A program made the translations under genes and the position numbers. A DNA stretch of 45,312 nucleotides. Origin: Lachnospiraceae bacterium (GTDB taxonomy: Bacteria; Bacillota; Clostridia; Lachnospirales; Lachnospiraceae). How positions within the stretch are numbered: the first letter of the stretch is position 1; every line of letters begins with the position of its first letter. The notes beneath the pieces are model-generated. The model saw nothing but the letters and a program-made list of their open reading frames with translations. It searched no databases and was not told the origin of the DNA. Where the stretch lies: the NCBI GenBank assembly GCA_022769625.1, contig JALEJP010000042.1, positions 1 to 45,312 of the forward strand. The letters are read 5' to 3'. Below, one piece after another: positions 27,994-38,900 of this stretch.

Positions 27994-29949
27994 ATGCACC
28001 AAATACAAAAAGATTTGAATCGAATATGGGCCGGATGGAAGATTACCCATTTCATAGGAGAAGGTTCGTTTGGAAAGGTCTATAAGATAATACGAAAGGA
28101 TAGATTTGGACATTCCTATGAAGCCGCATTGAAGGTGATCGACATACCGCAGAGTCAGGCAGAATTAAGATCCATTCGATATGATGGTATAGAGGAGGAA
28201 AGTATCGGAGAATACTTTTATGCAATCGCAAAGGATATTGCAGAAGAATTTGCATTAATGTCTAAGCTAAAAGGGAATTCTAATATTGTAAGCTATGAAG
28301 ATCATGCGATTGTTCCTCAGGAGAAAAAGATGGCATGGAAGATTTATATACGTATGGAGCTTTTAACGCCATTATTTGAGTATATCGAAGAAGAGACGTT
28401 TACGATTAAGAAGGTGCTTCAATTAGGAATTGATCTATGTAAAGCATTGGAGATATGCCAGCAATATAACATTATTCATCGGGACATTAAACCAGAGAAT
28501 ATATTCGTTTCCAATCTGGGACAATTTAAATTAGGTGACTTTGGGGTAGCAAGGCAGATGGAAAAGACCATGTCCATGCTTTCGAAAAAAGGAACCTATA
28601 CTTATATGGCACCAGAGGTGTATAAAGGACAAAGCTATAGTTTTACTTCTGATATCTATTCTCTTGGGATTGTATTATATCGATTCTTAAATTGGAATCG
28701 TACCCCATTTCTACCTCCTTATCCAGAGAAAATCCATTATTATGAAAAAGAACAAGCGCTTGCAGTGCGTATAAAAGGAGAAAACATTCCAGTTCCTTAT
28801 CATGCAGCAGGGCGGTTGGGAAACGTTATATTAAAGGCGTGTGCCTATGATTCGGCTGATCGATATCAAAATGCCAGAGAAATGAGAGAAGCTCTGGAGC
28901 AGATATTGGGAGAAGAATCACAGGATTCTCTTAACACAGATGTACGTCCATATGATGAGATGAAAAAGGAGATGGATGCTCGGCAGCAAAAAGAATCCCA
29001 AGAAAAAACGGAGAAAAAGGAAGAGAATACGGTATATTTGTTTCAGGAAAAAACCGAGAAGACCAGTACCAATGTACAGAATAACAGGGAAAGAAAAAAG
29101 ATTTCAGAGGGGTCCCTCCATTTTGTTAAGAATAAAAAGAGATTGTGGATGCTTGTGTTTTTTCTTGTTATGGTGGTTGGCGGTGTTGCCATATACCAGG
29201 CAGGATTTAAAACAAAGGTTCCGTCTTTTGTGAACCTGACTTCTGATCAGGCAAAGAAGAAGGCAGAGAGTGATTCTCTTGTATTGAAAGAGGAGTGGAA
29301 ATTTTCTAATAGCGTGAAACGAGGGAAGGTGATCTCGCAGGATATCTTAGCCGGTAACAGAGTCAAACGTGGAACCGTGATTCACCTGGTAATCAGCAAA
29401 GGGAAAAAGATTATTGTTCCATCCATTATTGGAAAAAAGCAAGAAGATGCCCGGATATTGTTACAAGAAAAAGGACTGACGATGCAGGTATCTTCCCAGA
29501 GCTATTCTGACACAGTAAAAAAGGGGAAAATTATTTCTCAAAGTGTGGAAAAAGGGAAAACAGTAGAAGAGGACACAAAGATTATGGTGGTTGTCAGCAA
29601 GGGAATCGAACCGGTAACAGTTCCCAATGTCATTGGGAATGCAAAAGATACTGCCATCGTAAAGATAAAAAATGCAAAGCTTCGCTATGAAACTTCCTAT
29701 GATTATAGTAATGAAGCAGAGGCAGGAACTGTGATCAGTCAAAGTGCAGAAGGTGGAAGTAAAATCGATAAAAACAGTGTGATTCGTCTGGTCATCAGCT
29801 TGGGTAAAAGGCCAGTGTCCAGTCCGACTAGTGCCAATGATAATACGGGAGGCAGTAGCAGCAGTAAAAATTCCAGAAGTACGGAACAACAAGGAAATTC
29901 CAAAAGTGATTCTGATGATAATATGGAAGAATGGAACTGGGTGAATTAG
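27994..29949 (+). CDS. PASTA-domain Ser/Thr protein kinase (kinase 1 of the T7SS-like locus)
   Basis: A 651-residue membrane kinase. The cytoplasmic Hanks domain (about 14-310) is catalytically complete: glycine loop GEGSFGKVY 22-30, Lys47, HRDIKPEN with Asp164, DFG 182-184 and MAPE 205-208. A charged linker holds NTVYLF (345-350), then one membrane helix (384-401) and three PASTA repeats (about 408-610), which in PrkC-type kinases bind muropeptides. The extracellular tail ends EEWNWVN. It is the first gene of the type VII-like locus and is closely related to kinase 2. The ribosome binding site AGGGGAG is 12 nt from the start, with an ATG-TAA start-stop pair in between. No phosphatase partner is seen. 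Confidence 0.95.
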   Translation: MHQIQKDLNRIWAGWKITHFIGEGSFGKVYKIIRKDRFGHSYEAALKVIDIPQSQAELRSIRYDGIEEESIGEYFYAIAKDIAEEFALMSKLKGNSNIVSYEDHAIVPQEKKMAWKIYIRMELLTPLFEYIEEETFTIKKVLQLGIDLCKALEICQQYNIIHRDIKPENIFVSNLGQFKLGDFGVARQMEKTMSMLSKKGTYTYMAPEVYKGQSYSFTSDIYSLGIVLYRFLNWNRTPFLPPYPEKIHYYEKEQALAVRIKGENIPVPYHAAGRLGNVILKACAYDSADRYQNAREMREALEQILGEESQDSLNTDVRPYDEMKKEMDARQQKESQEKTEKKEENTVYLFQEKTEKTSTNVQNNRERKKISEGSLHFVKNKKRLWMLVFFLVMVVGGVAIYQAGFKTKVPSFVNLTSDQAKKKAESDSLVLKEEWKFSNSVKRGKVISQDILAGNRVKRGTVIHLVISKGKKIIVPSIIGKKQEDARILLQEKGLTMQVSSQSYSDTVKKGKIISQSVEKGKTVEEDTKIMVVVSKGIEPVTVPNVIGNAKDTAIVKIKNAKLRYETSYDYSNEAEAGTVISQSAEGGSKIDKNSVIRLVISLGKRPVSSPTSANDNTGGSSSSKNSRSTEQQGNSKSDSDDNMEEWNWVN

Positions 29950-29990
29950 AATCAGAGCGAGTCATAAAAAGATTAAGGGAGAGAGGAAAA

Positions 29991-32951
29991 ATGAAGAGAA
30001 AAGTAAGAAGAGTAATCATCAATATGGTATTTTTGTTCATTGGCATTTTATTATGGGCAACGGATACAAAAGCCGAAACCATCAAGGGAGAATTAGGTGA
30101 GGAGATTTATTGTTCCTATGATACAGAGACAAAGGTTTTACAGATTACCGGTACAGGGCAAATGAACGATTACCTTGATATATCTGTTCCATGGGAGCAG
30201 TATAAGCAAGAGGTAAAGGAGATTCAGATTCAGGAGGGAATCACAAACATTGGAGATAGTATATTTAACGAAATGTTCAACGTGGAGAAAGTGGATATAC
30301 CAGATAGTGTTACAGAAATCGGGAAAAGAGCATTTTGGAATTGCCAAAGCTTAAAAAGCATTGATCTGCCGGATCAATTACAAAGTATTGGAGACAGTGC
30401 ATTTGTAAATTGCAGTACATTAACGAGGGTAACACTTCCTGAGCATGCTACGGAACTCGGTAAAGAGGTTTTTTATAGTTGTGATAATCTGGAAGATATT
30501 GCTTTCCCATCTCAGATCACAGAAATTCCATCAAAATTTCTAAAAAATTGTGATAATCTGAAGAAGATTGATATTCCCAAGCATGTAACAAAGATTGGAG
30601 CATATTCCTTTGCCGGATGTTCTTCTTTGCAAGAAATCAAAATTCCGGATACGGTGACGGAAATCGGTGGGGAAGAAGGAGGGACATTTTCCGGCTGCGG
30701 TAGTCTGACAGAAATAGAAATACCAGAGAAAGTTACGGTAATTCCTAAACATACATTTTCAGTATGTCGTAAACTGTCAAAAGTCGTATTGCCAGATGGA
30801 GTGGAGAAAATAGGTGATTTTGCTTTTCAGCATTGTGAGGAATTGAAGGACTTTGTACTACCTGCCAATGTAAAGACGATTGGAATGGGGATTTTTGCAT
30901 ACTGTGTGAATATGACAGAAGTCGTTCTTTCCGATGAGAATTCCAATTTTCAGACGCTGAATGGGGTTCTATATAATAAGGCAGGTTCGTCCATCGTTGT
31001 ATATCCACCCGGGAAGATGGACACTTCTTATGAAATCTTGAGCAGTGTTACTGATATTGGAGCAGGAGCTTTTTATACCTGTGGTAATCTAGTAAATGTT
31101 ATGATTCCCCAAAAGGTGAAGACGATTGGAACGATGGCTTTTTACGAATGTGATGCCCTAATCGAGATTGATATCCCCGATCAGGTAGAGGAGATCGGGC
31201 AGAATGCTTTTGATGAGAATAGCAGTATGCTGAAAATCTCTGTTTCAGAGGGAAACATAAATTATGCATCTTATAAGGGGGTTTTGTATAATAAGGATCG
31301 GACAGAATTATTATTTTGTCCAGATGGATATAATGGAACGGTGACCGTCCATGAGAATGCAAAGAAGATTGAAGATCAGGCATTTGCTTCTTGCCAGAAT
31401 ATAACAGAAGTGATCTTACCAGAAGAATTGACTACAATCGGAGATGGGGCATTTAAAGTATGTAGAAAACTAGTAACCATTAACATACCGAGCAGTGTAA
31501 AAACGATTGGAGAGGAAGCATTTTGTCTTTGTACCAATCTGCCGGAAATACGGATACCGGGAAGTGTTAAGCAAATTGGATATGGGACATTTTCACAATG
31601 TGAAAGTTTAATAGACGTAACATTGGAAAAGGGAGTCATTACTATAGAAGATTTTGTATTTTCATATTGTGACAGTCTTCAATCCATTATTTTTCCAGAA
31701 GGAATGAATCACATTGGCGTGCATGCATTTTATGATTGTAATCATTTATCGAAAGCATATTTTGAGGGGGATGCGCCGGAAGAAGTCATGGATTATGCAT
31801 TTTATAATTGTGCAGATGACTTTGCCATCTATTATCGCAAGGAAAAGAAAGGGTGGACGAGTCCGACATGGCTGGGATATCCGACTAAGATTTGGGAAGT
31901 AGAGGAGGAAGAATTTCCACTGCAGGGAGAATGTGGAGAAGATGTATACTGGTCTCTTGATAAGGAAACGGGAGTATTGACAATTAGTGGAAATGGATAT
32001 TGGAAAGCAAGAACGCCAGGGGATCATTCTTGGAGGCATTATTATGATGTGATTAAAAAGGTTGTAGTAAAAGAGGGAATTGAGGAGATCCCGGATTATG
32101 CATTGGATGGGTGTGTGAATTTAACAGAGGTGGTTCTTCCCAATGGTTTGAAACGAATTGATTATCAGGCATTTGCAGCGTTGAAGCTTGAAAGTATTAC
32201 CATTCCTAAATCAGTGGAATATATTGGAGAACGTGCATTTTGTGGAGATGCACATTTGACTTCCGTTTATTTTCCTGGAAAGATATCAGAAGAGATTGAG
32301 GAGGATGCATTTGGCGAGGTGACAGCTACGGTGTATTATTCGAAAGAGGATAATACAGCAACAGAAGCTTTGCGACAAAATTATGGAGGAAATCTGACAT
32401 GGAAACCATATACCATAAGAAAGAAGCAGACCATCAAGGCTTCTTCTTATACAAAAACCTATGGAAGCAAAGCATTTTCTCTGGGGGCGAAGACCAGCGG
32501 AGATGGGAAATTAACCTATACAAGTGGGAATAAAAAGATTGCAACCGTATCGTCCAAAGGAAATGTTACCATAAAGGGATATGGAAGCGTGACGATTACC
32601 ATCAAGGCAGCTCAGACAGAACATTATCTGGCGGCATCCAAGAAGATTACGATTAAGGTGATTCCGAAAAAGGCATCCATAAAATCAGTTACTTCTCCAG
32701 GAAAAAAGAAGATAAAGATTACATGGAGTAAAAATAGCACGGTCACCGGATATCAGATTTATCTTTCTACGAGGAAGGACTTTAAGAAGAATGTGGTAAG
32801 CCGGTCTTATGGAAAGAGCACAGGAACAAAGACGTTATCCGGATGGAAAAGTAAAACAACCTATTATATTAAAATACGGTCCTATAAAACAGTAGGAAAG
32901 ACCAAATACTATGGGGCATGGAGCAGCATAAAGTCAGTAAAAGTGAAATAA
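29991..32951 (+). CDS. Secreted BspA-like leucine-rich-repeat protein 1
   Basis: A 986-residue protein. A Sec signal peptide (VFLFIGILLWATDTKA, cut before ETIKG) is followed by two modules, each opening with a BspA-type GELGEEIYCSYD or GECGEDVYWSLD motif and then LRR_5 repeats of the form LTEVVLPNGLKRIDYQAFAA (about 30-640 and 641-790). The C-terminus has an Ig-like domain (about 810-895) and an FN3 domain (898-986). These are surface-exposed binding proteins in other species. The start at 29991 has an AGAGG site; an earlier ATG inside kinase 1 lacks one. It follows kinase 1 by 41 bp. Confidence 0.9.
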   Translation: MKRKVRRVIINMVFLFIGILLWATDTKAETIKGELGEEIYCSYDTETKVLQITGTGQMNDYLDISVPWEQYKQEVKEIQIQEGITNIGDSIFNEMFNVEKVDIPDSVTEIGKRAFWNCQSLKSIDLPDQLQSIGDSAFVNCSTLTRVTLPEHATELGKEVFYSCDNLEDIAFPSQITEIPSKFLKNCDNLKKIDIPKHVTKIGAYSFAGCSSLQEIKIPDTVTEIGGEEGGTFSGCGSLTEIEIPEKVTVIPKHTFSVCRKLSKVVLPDGVEKIGDFAFQHCEELKDFVLPANVKTIGMGIFAYCVNMTEVVLSDENSNFQTLNGVLYNKAGSSIVVYPPGKMDTSYEILSSVTDIGAGAFYTCGNLVNVMIPQKVKTIGTMAFYECDALIEIDIPDQVEEIGQNAFDENSSMLKISVSEGNINYASYKGVLYNKDRTELLFCPDGYNGTVTVHENAKKIEDQAFASCQNITEVILPEELTTIGDGAFKVCRKLVTINIPSSVKTIGEEAFCLCTNLPEIRIPGSVKQIGYGTFSQCESLIDVTLEKGVITIEDFVFSYCDSLQSIIFPEGMNHIGVHAFYDCNHLSKAYFEGDAPEEVMDYAFYNCADDFAIYYRKEKKGWTSPTWLGYPTKIWEVEEEEFPLQGECGEDVYWSLDKETGVLTISGNGYWKARTPGDHSWRHYYDVIKKVVVKEGIEEIPDYALDGCVNLTEVVLPNGLKRIDYQAFAALKLESITIPKSVEYIGERAFCGDAHLTSVYFPGKISEEIEEDAFGEVTATVYYSKEDNTATEALRQNYGGNLTWKPYTIRKKQTIKASSYTKTYGSKAFSLGAKTSGDGKLTYTSGNKKIATVSSKGNVTIKGYGSVTITIKAAQTEHYLAASKKITIKVIPKKASIKSVTSPGKKKIKITWSKNSTVTGYQIYLSTRKDFKKNVVSRSYGKSTGTKTLSGWKSKTTYYIKIRSYKTVGKTKYYGAWSSIKSVKVK

Positions 32952-32964
32952 GGAAAAAGAGAGC

Positions 32965-34542
32965 ATGAAAAAGTATAGAGCAGCACGGATCGCGATTATA
33001 TTGCTGTGGATCGTTTTGAATGGTACTTCCATATCGGGAGCAGAGAACAAAACAAAGCAGCAATATGTGGAAGATAATATTGTATATCATATAGAGGATG
33101 GAGAAGCTGTTGTCAGTGGATATCAGGGAGAACCAACGGAGGTTGTGATTCCGCAGGAGGTAAATGGAAGAAAGGTGGTGGCCATAGGAGAATCTGCTTT
33201 TTATCGTTGCGATTCTCTTACGAGTATCAAACTTCCAGAAGGACTGAAAGCAATTTATCAGGATGCATTGACAGATACAGGAATTGAGGAGCTTCATCTG
33301 CCGTCTACCTGCACCACTTTTGAAGACAACTCCTTGTTTATGCTGAAATCTGTTACAGTAGAAGAGGAAAATCCAATTTTTCGTGGGGAAAAAGGTACAT
33401 TATTAAAAAAGATACATATGGAAGATTCGATTACAGGGGAAGGGAAAGATGGATATGAGTTATATTTGTATCCGATATCAAAGAAAGCAACGGTCTATTA
33501 TCCATCAGATGAGGTGATTTATATAGATGGGATTCGATTTCAATATCATCCGTATCTTAAAAATGTGGATCTGGGAAAGGCGTACGTAGACCATTTTGCT
33601 AAAATTGTATGTTCCTTTACCTTGAGTGAGGATCATCCGTATTTTACGATGGAAGATGGAGTTGTCTATCGAAAGCAATCCTCAAGTTTGGTTGGAATAT
33701 CCAGAATAAAGACAGGAGAGGTGGTTGTGCGGAAGGGAACTACAGATGTTGAATCAGAAGCAGCCTATGAGAGTGAGCTTTCTTCTATTATATTTCCGAA
33801 AGAGGTAACATCCATTGGAGCAAATGCTTTTTATGAATGTTCCAATCTGGAAAAGATTTATTTTAAAGGGAAGATTCCGAAAATAGAATCAGATGCTTTT
33901 TCGGGTGTTCATGGGACAGTGTATTATTCCAAGAGGGATAATCAGGACACAGCCACAAGAAGAAAGGATTATGGCGGTGAACTAGTATGGAAACCGTATG
34001 AAGCCAGAAGTAAGCAAACCATCAATGCCACTTCTAAGTATACGAAGACTTATGGAAGTAAGGCATTTTCCCTTGGAGCCAAAACCACTGGGAACGGGAA
34101 ATTAACTTATACAAGTAGTAACAAAAAGATTGCGACTGTTTCTTCGAATGGGAAAGTCACCATAAAAGGGTATGGAACAGCAACAATTACGATCAAAGCA
34201 GGGGAAACCGATGAGTATCTGGCGGCATCGAAGAAAGTTACGATAAAAGTGATACCAAAAAAGATGATTTTAAAGTCATTGGCATCGCCGTCAAAAAAGA
34301 AGATAAAGTTTACGTGGAAAAAAGATTCTACAGTAACTGGATATCAGGTTTATGTATCTACGAAAAAAGATTTCAGCAAGTATACCAAAAGTCGTTTTTA
34401 TGGAAGAAATGTAACTTCTCAGACTGTGTCTGGCTGTACAAGTAAGAAGACCTATTATGTAAAGATTCGTTCTTACAAAACTGTAGGAAAGACCAGATAT
34501 TATGGAGCGTTTAGCAGCGTCAGATCAACAAAAGCAAAATAA
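32965..34542 (+). CDS. Secreted BspA-like leucine-rich-repeat protein 2
   Basis: A 525-residue paralogue of the upstream protein. It has a signal peptide (MKKYRAARIAIILLWIVLNG), a shorter LRR_5 region (about 40-345) and an Ig-like plus FN3 C-terminus (347-525) that is very similar to that of protein 1 (shared TKTYGSKAFSLGAKT and KTYGSKAF cores). The ribosome binding site is weak (AGAGAG). It starts 13 bp after the first BspA gene and ends 25 bp before kinase 2, so all four genes are probably co-transcribed. The pair probably arose by duplication. Confidence 0.9.
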   Translation: MKKYRAARIAIILLWIVLNGTSISGAENKTKQQYVEDNIVYHIEDGEAVVSGYQGEPTEVVIPQEVNGRKVVAIGESAFYRCDSLTSIKLPEGLKAIYQDALTDTGIEELHLPSTCTTFEDNSLFMLKSVTVEEENPIFRGEKGTLLKKIHMEDSITGEGKDGYELYLYPISKKATVYYPSDEVIYIDGIRFQYHPYLKNVDLGKAYVDHFAKIVCSFTLSEDHPYFTMEDGVVYRKQSSSLVGISRIKTGEVVVRKGTTDVESEAAYESELSSIIFPKEVTSIGANAFYECSNLEKIYFKGKIPKIESDAFSGVHGTVYYSKRDNQDTATRRKDYGGELVWKPYEARSKQTINATSKYTKTYGSKAFSLGAKTTGNGKLTYTSSNKKIATVSSNGKVTIKGYGTATITIKAGETDEYLAASKKVTIKVIPKKMILKSLASPSKKKIKFTWKKDSTVTGYQVYVSTKKDFSKYTKSRFYGRNVTSQTVSGCTSKKTYYVKIRSYKTVGKTRYYGAFSSVRSTKAK

Positions 34543-34567
34543 TCATATATACAGAAGAGAGTTTGGA

Positions 34568-35902
34568 ATGAATGGAGAACAGATACAAAGAGATTTAAAT
34601 CGCATATGGAATGGATGGAAGATCCAGGGATTGATTGGAAAGGGGTCTTATGGAACGGTATATAAGATTACAAAAAGGGATGCCTTTGACCGTTGTTACG
34701 AGGCAGCCTTAAAGGTGATTACCATTCCACAAAGTCAGGAAGAAATCCAGTCTGTTGAACATGATGGCATGAGTCAGGAGAGTGTCAGAGAATATTTTCA
34801 TGCCATTGCCAGGGATATCGCCGAAGAGGTTTCTTTCATGTCCAGATTAAAAGGAAATTCCAACATTGTAAGCTACGAAGATCATGCCATAGTAGCTCGC
34901 CAGGGAACCATAGAATGGGACATCTATATCCGTATGGAATTACTGGTGCCGCTGTTTGATGACCGAAAGAAGCATCCTATGACTGTTGAACGTGTGATTC
35001 AGCTGGGGATCGATCTGTGCCGGGCATTGGAAACGTGTCAGGAGCACCAGATCATCCACCGGGATATCAAACCGGAGAATATCTTCGTCTCCCATATGGG
35101 GCACTTTAAGCTAGGGGACTTTGGGATTGCAAGGCGGATGGAAAAGACCGTCTCCCTGTTCAGTAAGAAAGGAACCTATACTTATATGGCACCGGAGGTC
35201 TATCTGGGAAGAAATTGTGATTTTCGCGGGGATATCTATTCTCTGGGAATCGTTTTATATCGGTTCTTAAATCATAACCGGACTCCATTTCTTCCGCCAT
35301 ATCCAGAGAATATTCATTATTCAGACAGAAATCAGGCTATCGATCTTCGAATGGGAGGACAAAGGATTCCTGCTCCATGCAATGGTCCAAAGGAGCTAAA
35401 GGAGATTGTAGAAAAAGCCTGTGCATACAATCCGGAGGAACGATATCAAAGTGCAGCCAGGATGAGAGAGGACCTGGAATACTTATTATATGGAAGAAAG
35501 GAAGAACTGGCAGTCGCACTGGAGGAAGAATTGCTGCCGGCAGATGTGGATGAAAACAGTGCAGACCAAAGCCTGGAGCGGCCGCTTGGAGAGCTTGAGC
35601 AAGAGGAAAAACAGAATGAGACAGTGTATCTCTTTCCAAGAGACGAAGAGGAATCTTATGGACAGGAACCGACACAAAAGCAGCTGGGAAACAGGCAGAG
35701 GGCCGAAGCAGAAGGAGATTTCCAACCAAAAGGTACAATCCGAAACCGGTTTTTTCGCAAGAAGAAAATGGTATGGATTGTGTTGCTTTTGACAGTAGTC
35801 ATCGGTGGAGCGATTTTTTACCAGACAGTGAAAGAAAAATATCAGGAAAATACGATGGAAGAGGAAATTGACAGCTGGGAATCCTGGGAGATCGTAAATT
35901 AA
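34568..35902 (+). CDS. Membrane Ser/Thr kinase without PASTA domains (kinase 2, EssB-like topology)
   Basis: A 444-residue Hanks kinase closely related to kinase 1: GKGSYGTVY 24-32, Lys49, HRDIKPEN with Asp166, DFG 184-186 and APE 208-210 are all intact. A linker with ETVYLF (351-356) leads to one membrane helix (401-419) and a short 25-residue outer tail ending SWEIVN. The order cytoplasmic kinase fold, single helix, outer tail is the order found in EssB/YukC of type VIIb systems, whose kinase domain is inactive. It lies directly before the EssC-like gene. The start at 34568 uses GAGAG; an earlier in-frame ATG overlaps the BspA gene. Confidence 0.93.
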   Translation: MNGEQIQRDLNRIWNGWKIQGLIGKGSYGTVYKITKRDAFDRCYEAALKVITIPQSQEEIQSVEHDGMSQESVREYFHAIARDIAEEVSFMSRLKGNSNIVSYEDHAIVARQGTIEWDIYIRMELLVPLFDDRKKHPMTVERVIQLGIDLCRALETCQEHQIIHRDIKPENIFVSHMGHFKLGDFGIARRMEKTVSLFSKKGTYTYMAPEVYLGRNCDFRGDIYSLGIVLYRFLNHNRTPFLPPYPENIHYSDRNQAIDLRMGGQRIPAPCNGPKELKEIVEKACAYNPEERYQSAARMREDLEYLLYGRKEELAVALEEELLPADVDENSADQSLERPLGELEQEEKQNETVYLFPRDEEESYGQEPTQKQLGNRQRAEAEGDFQPKGTIRNRFFRKKKMVWIVLLLTVVIGGAIFYQTVKEKYQENTMEEEIDSWESWEIVN

Positions 35903-35921
35903 GGATGAAGGAGAGTATCAG

Positions 35922-38900
35922 GTGGGTATGATCATAGCGGTTTATAGTAAAAAAGTGTTTAAGGAATATCGGTTGCCTTCGGTGGAAAATGCAGATGAGA
36001 CCATCTTATTGGGAAAAAGTGAGTTTGGGCTACTGGAGGATCTGGTCTTACGATTGGAGGTATTACAGGGACAGTGGAGGATCCGATCAGATCTTCATTA
36101 CTGGATCACGAATGAGGATGGTAGTCATTATGTGGGAGAGGTGTTGAAGGATCAGGACGTATTCTTCTTAGAATGTGGAAATCATGAGAGAATTTCGCTG
36201 ATCATAAAAGAGATATCAAAAGAATTTCGTTCTTATGAGAAGTATGACATTCGAAAAGCGAAAAAGCTTGTGGTGGGAAAAGGGCAGAAGGCGGATATTT
36301 GCTATGACTATAAGCATATGGTATCCGATCAGCATGCCATATTGGAGCAGAGGGATGGATGTTTTTGGATCATCAATGACAGTCCCAATGGTACTTATGT
36401 GAATTCGAAAAGGATTGACACACAGACCAGATTAGCATTTGGAGACTATATCAATATCATGGGCCTACATATGGTATTTCTGGATGGAATTTTAGCCATT
36501 GATAAAAATGAGAATCTTCTTGGACTTCATCGGGATAAACTTGGCGATTATACGGAGAATGAAGATATGACGATCTACCTGACAGAGCGGAAAAGGCAGA
36601 ATCAGAGCAAGAGAATCTATCACAGAGCACCCAGACGATATCGAAGATTGTATGAGGAGCCGATCATCATCCATGGCTTTTCTGATCAGAAGGAGCAAAG
36701 GACAGAGATTCCTATGATGTTTATGCTGATGACTTTGATATTTGGCATGGTTTTTATGACGGGACAATTCTCATCTATACTCTGGTGTGTGGGAATGGGA
36801 TGGATGGGAAGTGTTATGCTTTGCATGAGTCTGTGGTACCTATGTAGCTATGAAAAGAGAAAACGGATGTACCGACAGTATTTCATGGACAAAGAAATGG
36901 AAATCAGAGAACAATACAAAAAGAATCAGGAAATCTTAGAAGAACGTTATCCTTCTGCTATGCATGGTATTTGTAGCGGTGAGCAGGAAGGAACCTTGTG
37001 GAATCGAAATCCTATGCAGAAGGACTTTCTGGTTCATAGACTGGGAGTAGGAGATTGGCCATTTCAGGTATCGATCGAGATGGAAGAGGACGGATTTCCT
37101 TATCAAAAAGATTCCACGTTAAGCGGATCGGCACACATCAGGAAGCAGTATCAGACTCTGAAACAGGTACCGGTCACCCTGGATCTTGGCAGATATCATC
37201 GGATCGGAATGATCGGTGGAGAAGGAAAGATGGGAGCACTTGCGGTGGCAAGGACCATCGCAGCACAGATTGCAGTCAACCATTGTTATACAGATGTGAA
37301 GATGGGATTTTTTTATCATGGGGAATTGGCCCAAGAATGGGAAGCATTACACTTTGCCAAATGGCTGCCCCATGTATGGGCTGAGGATAAGAAGATTCGG
37401 TTTCTTGCTTCCGGACAGGAGGAGGCGAAAGATGTTTTTTATGAATTGACCCAGATCTTTCGCACACGAAGTTTAGAAACGGAGCAAAAAGCAGAAAAGA
37501 AAAAGCCTTATTATGTACTTTTTGTAACCGACAGCTCTATGCTAGAAGAAGAGCTTTTGGCAAAATATGTGTTTGATCAGCCGGAAGCAGCTGGTCTGAC
37601 TACCATCTTTCTGGCAGAGCGTTATGAAGAATTGCCAAACCGCTGTGAATTGGTCATCGAGAATGACGATATCTTTTGCGGTATGTATGATGTAGCAGAG
37701 CGTAAGGAGGAAGGAATTCCAATTGCCTTTGACCAGGTGGAAGAAGAAGCATTGATCAAGTTTGCGCAGAGCATTTTAAGGATTCGGGTGCCTGAGACAG
37801 AAATGGGCGGAACGCTTCCAGCTAGTGTAAGCCTTTTAGAGATGGTGGAATCTTCTTCCATGAAAAATGCAAAGATTCAAGATCTATGGGCCAAAAACCG
37901 GGCCCATGAAAACATTCGGGGAATGTTAGGACAAAAGGCCGGAGGGCGGATCTGTTATCTGGATTTGCATGAAAAGTATCATGGGCCCCACGGCTTGATC
38001 GCAGGAACCACCGGTTCTGGTAAGACAGAGCTTTTAAAAACGCTGATTCTATCGTTAGCACTGCAATATAGCCCAGAAGAGATTGGTTTTTTCCTGATTG
38101 ATTTTAAGGGCGGAGGAATGAGCAGTGACTTTTGCAACTTGCCACATATGATGGGACAGATTTCCAACTTATCTGGCAATCAGATTCAGAGGGCCATGAT
38201 TGCTTTAAAAAGTGAGAACCGGAGAAGACAGCACTTATTTCACCAGGCCGGGGTCAGTCATATTGATGAATATCGAAAATCTTATAAAAGAGGACAGGTT
38301 TCCACACCGATGCCCCATCTGTTGGTCATCATCGATGAGTTTGCAGAGTTGAAAAAGGAAGCACCGGAATTTTTAAAAGAGCTGATCAGTGTGGCTCAGG
38401 TTGGAAGAAGCCTTGGGATGCATCTGATCCTTTCTACCCAAAGGCCAGGAGGATTGGTGGATGATCATATCTGGAGCAATTCCAGATTCCGTATTTGCTT
38501 AAGGGTACAGGACCGCAGGGACAGCATGGATGTCCTTCGCAGGCCGGACGCGGTATCCATTACCCAGCTGGGCTGTGGCTATCTGCAGGTGGGAAATGAT
38601 GAGGTTTATGAACAGTTTCAGTCTGCGTTTACAGGAACCATTTATGCAGCTGATCATGAGCAGGAGACGACTGGGGTGTCTAAGCTGTTACGATTAGATG
38701 GCAAGGTGGAGCAGAAGAACGGCAGGAGAAAATCACTTATTTTAACCGAAGATCAAAGAGAAGCAGAAATGACGCAGTTAGAGGTCGTAAAGGAATGGAT
38801 CATAATGGCAGCGAAAGATGGCGGCTATGAAAAGCAACCACCGTTGTGGATGCCGGTGCTTTCCGACCACATTTTGCTGGAGTCTCTTCTGGAAGATCGC

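Noticed and set aside
29931-29990. Upstream start of BspA-like protein 1 overlapping kinase 1
   Set aside because: It has no ribosome binding site and would bury the signal peptide; the ATG at 29991 has both.
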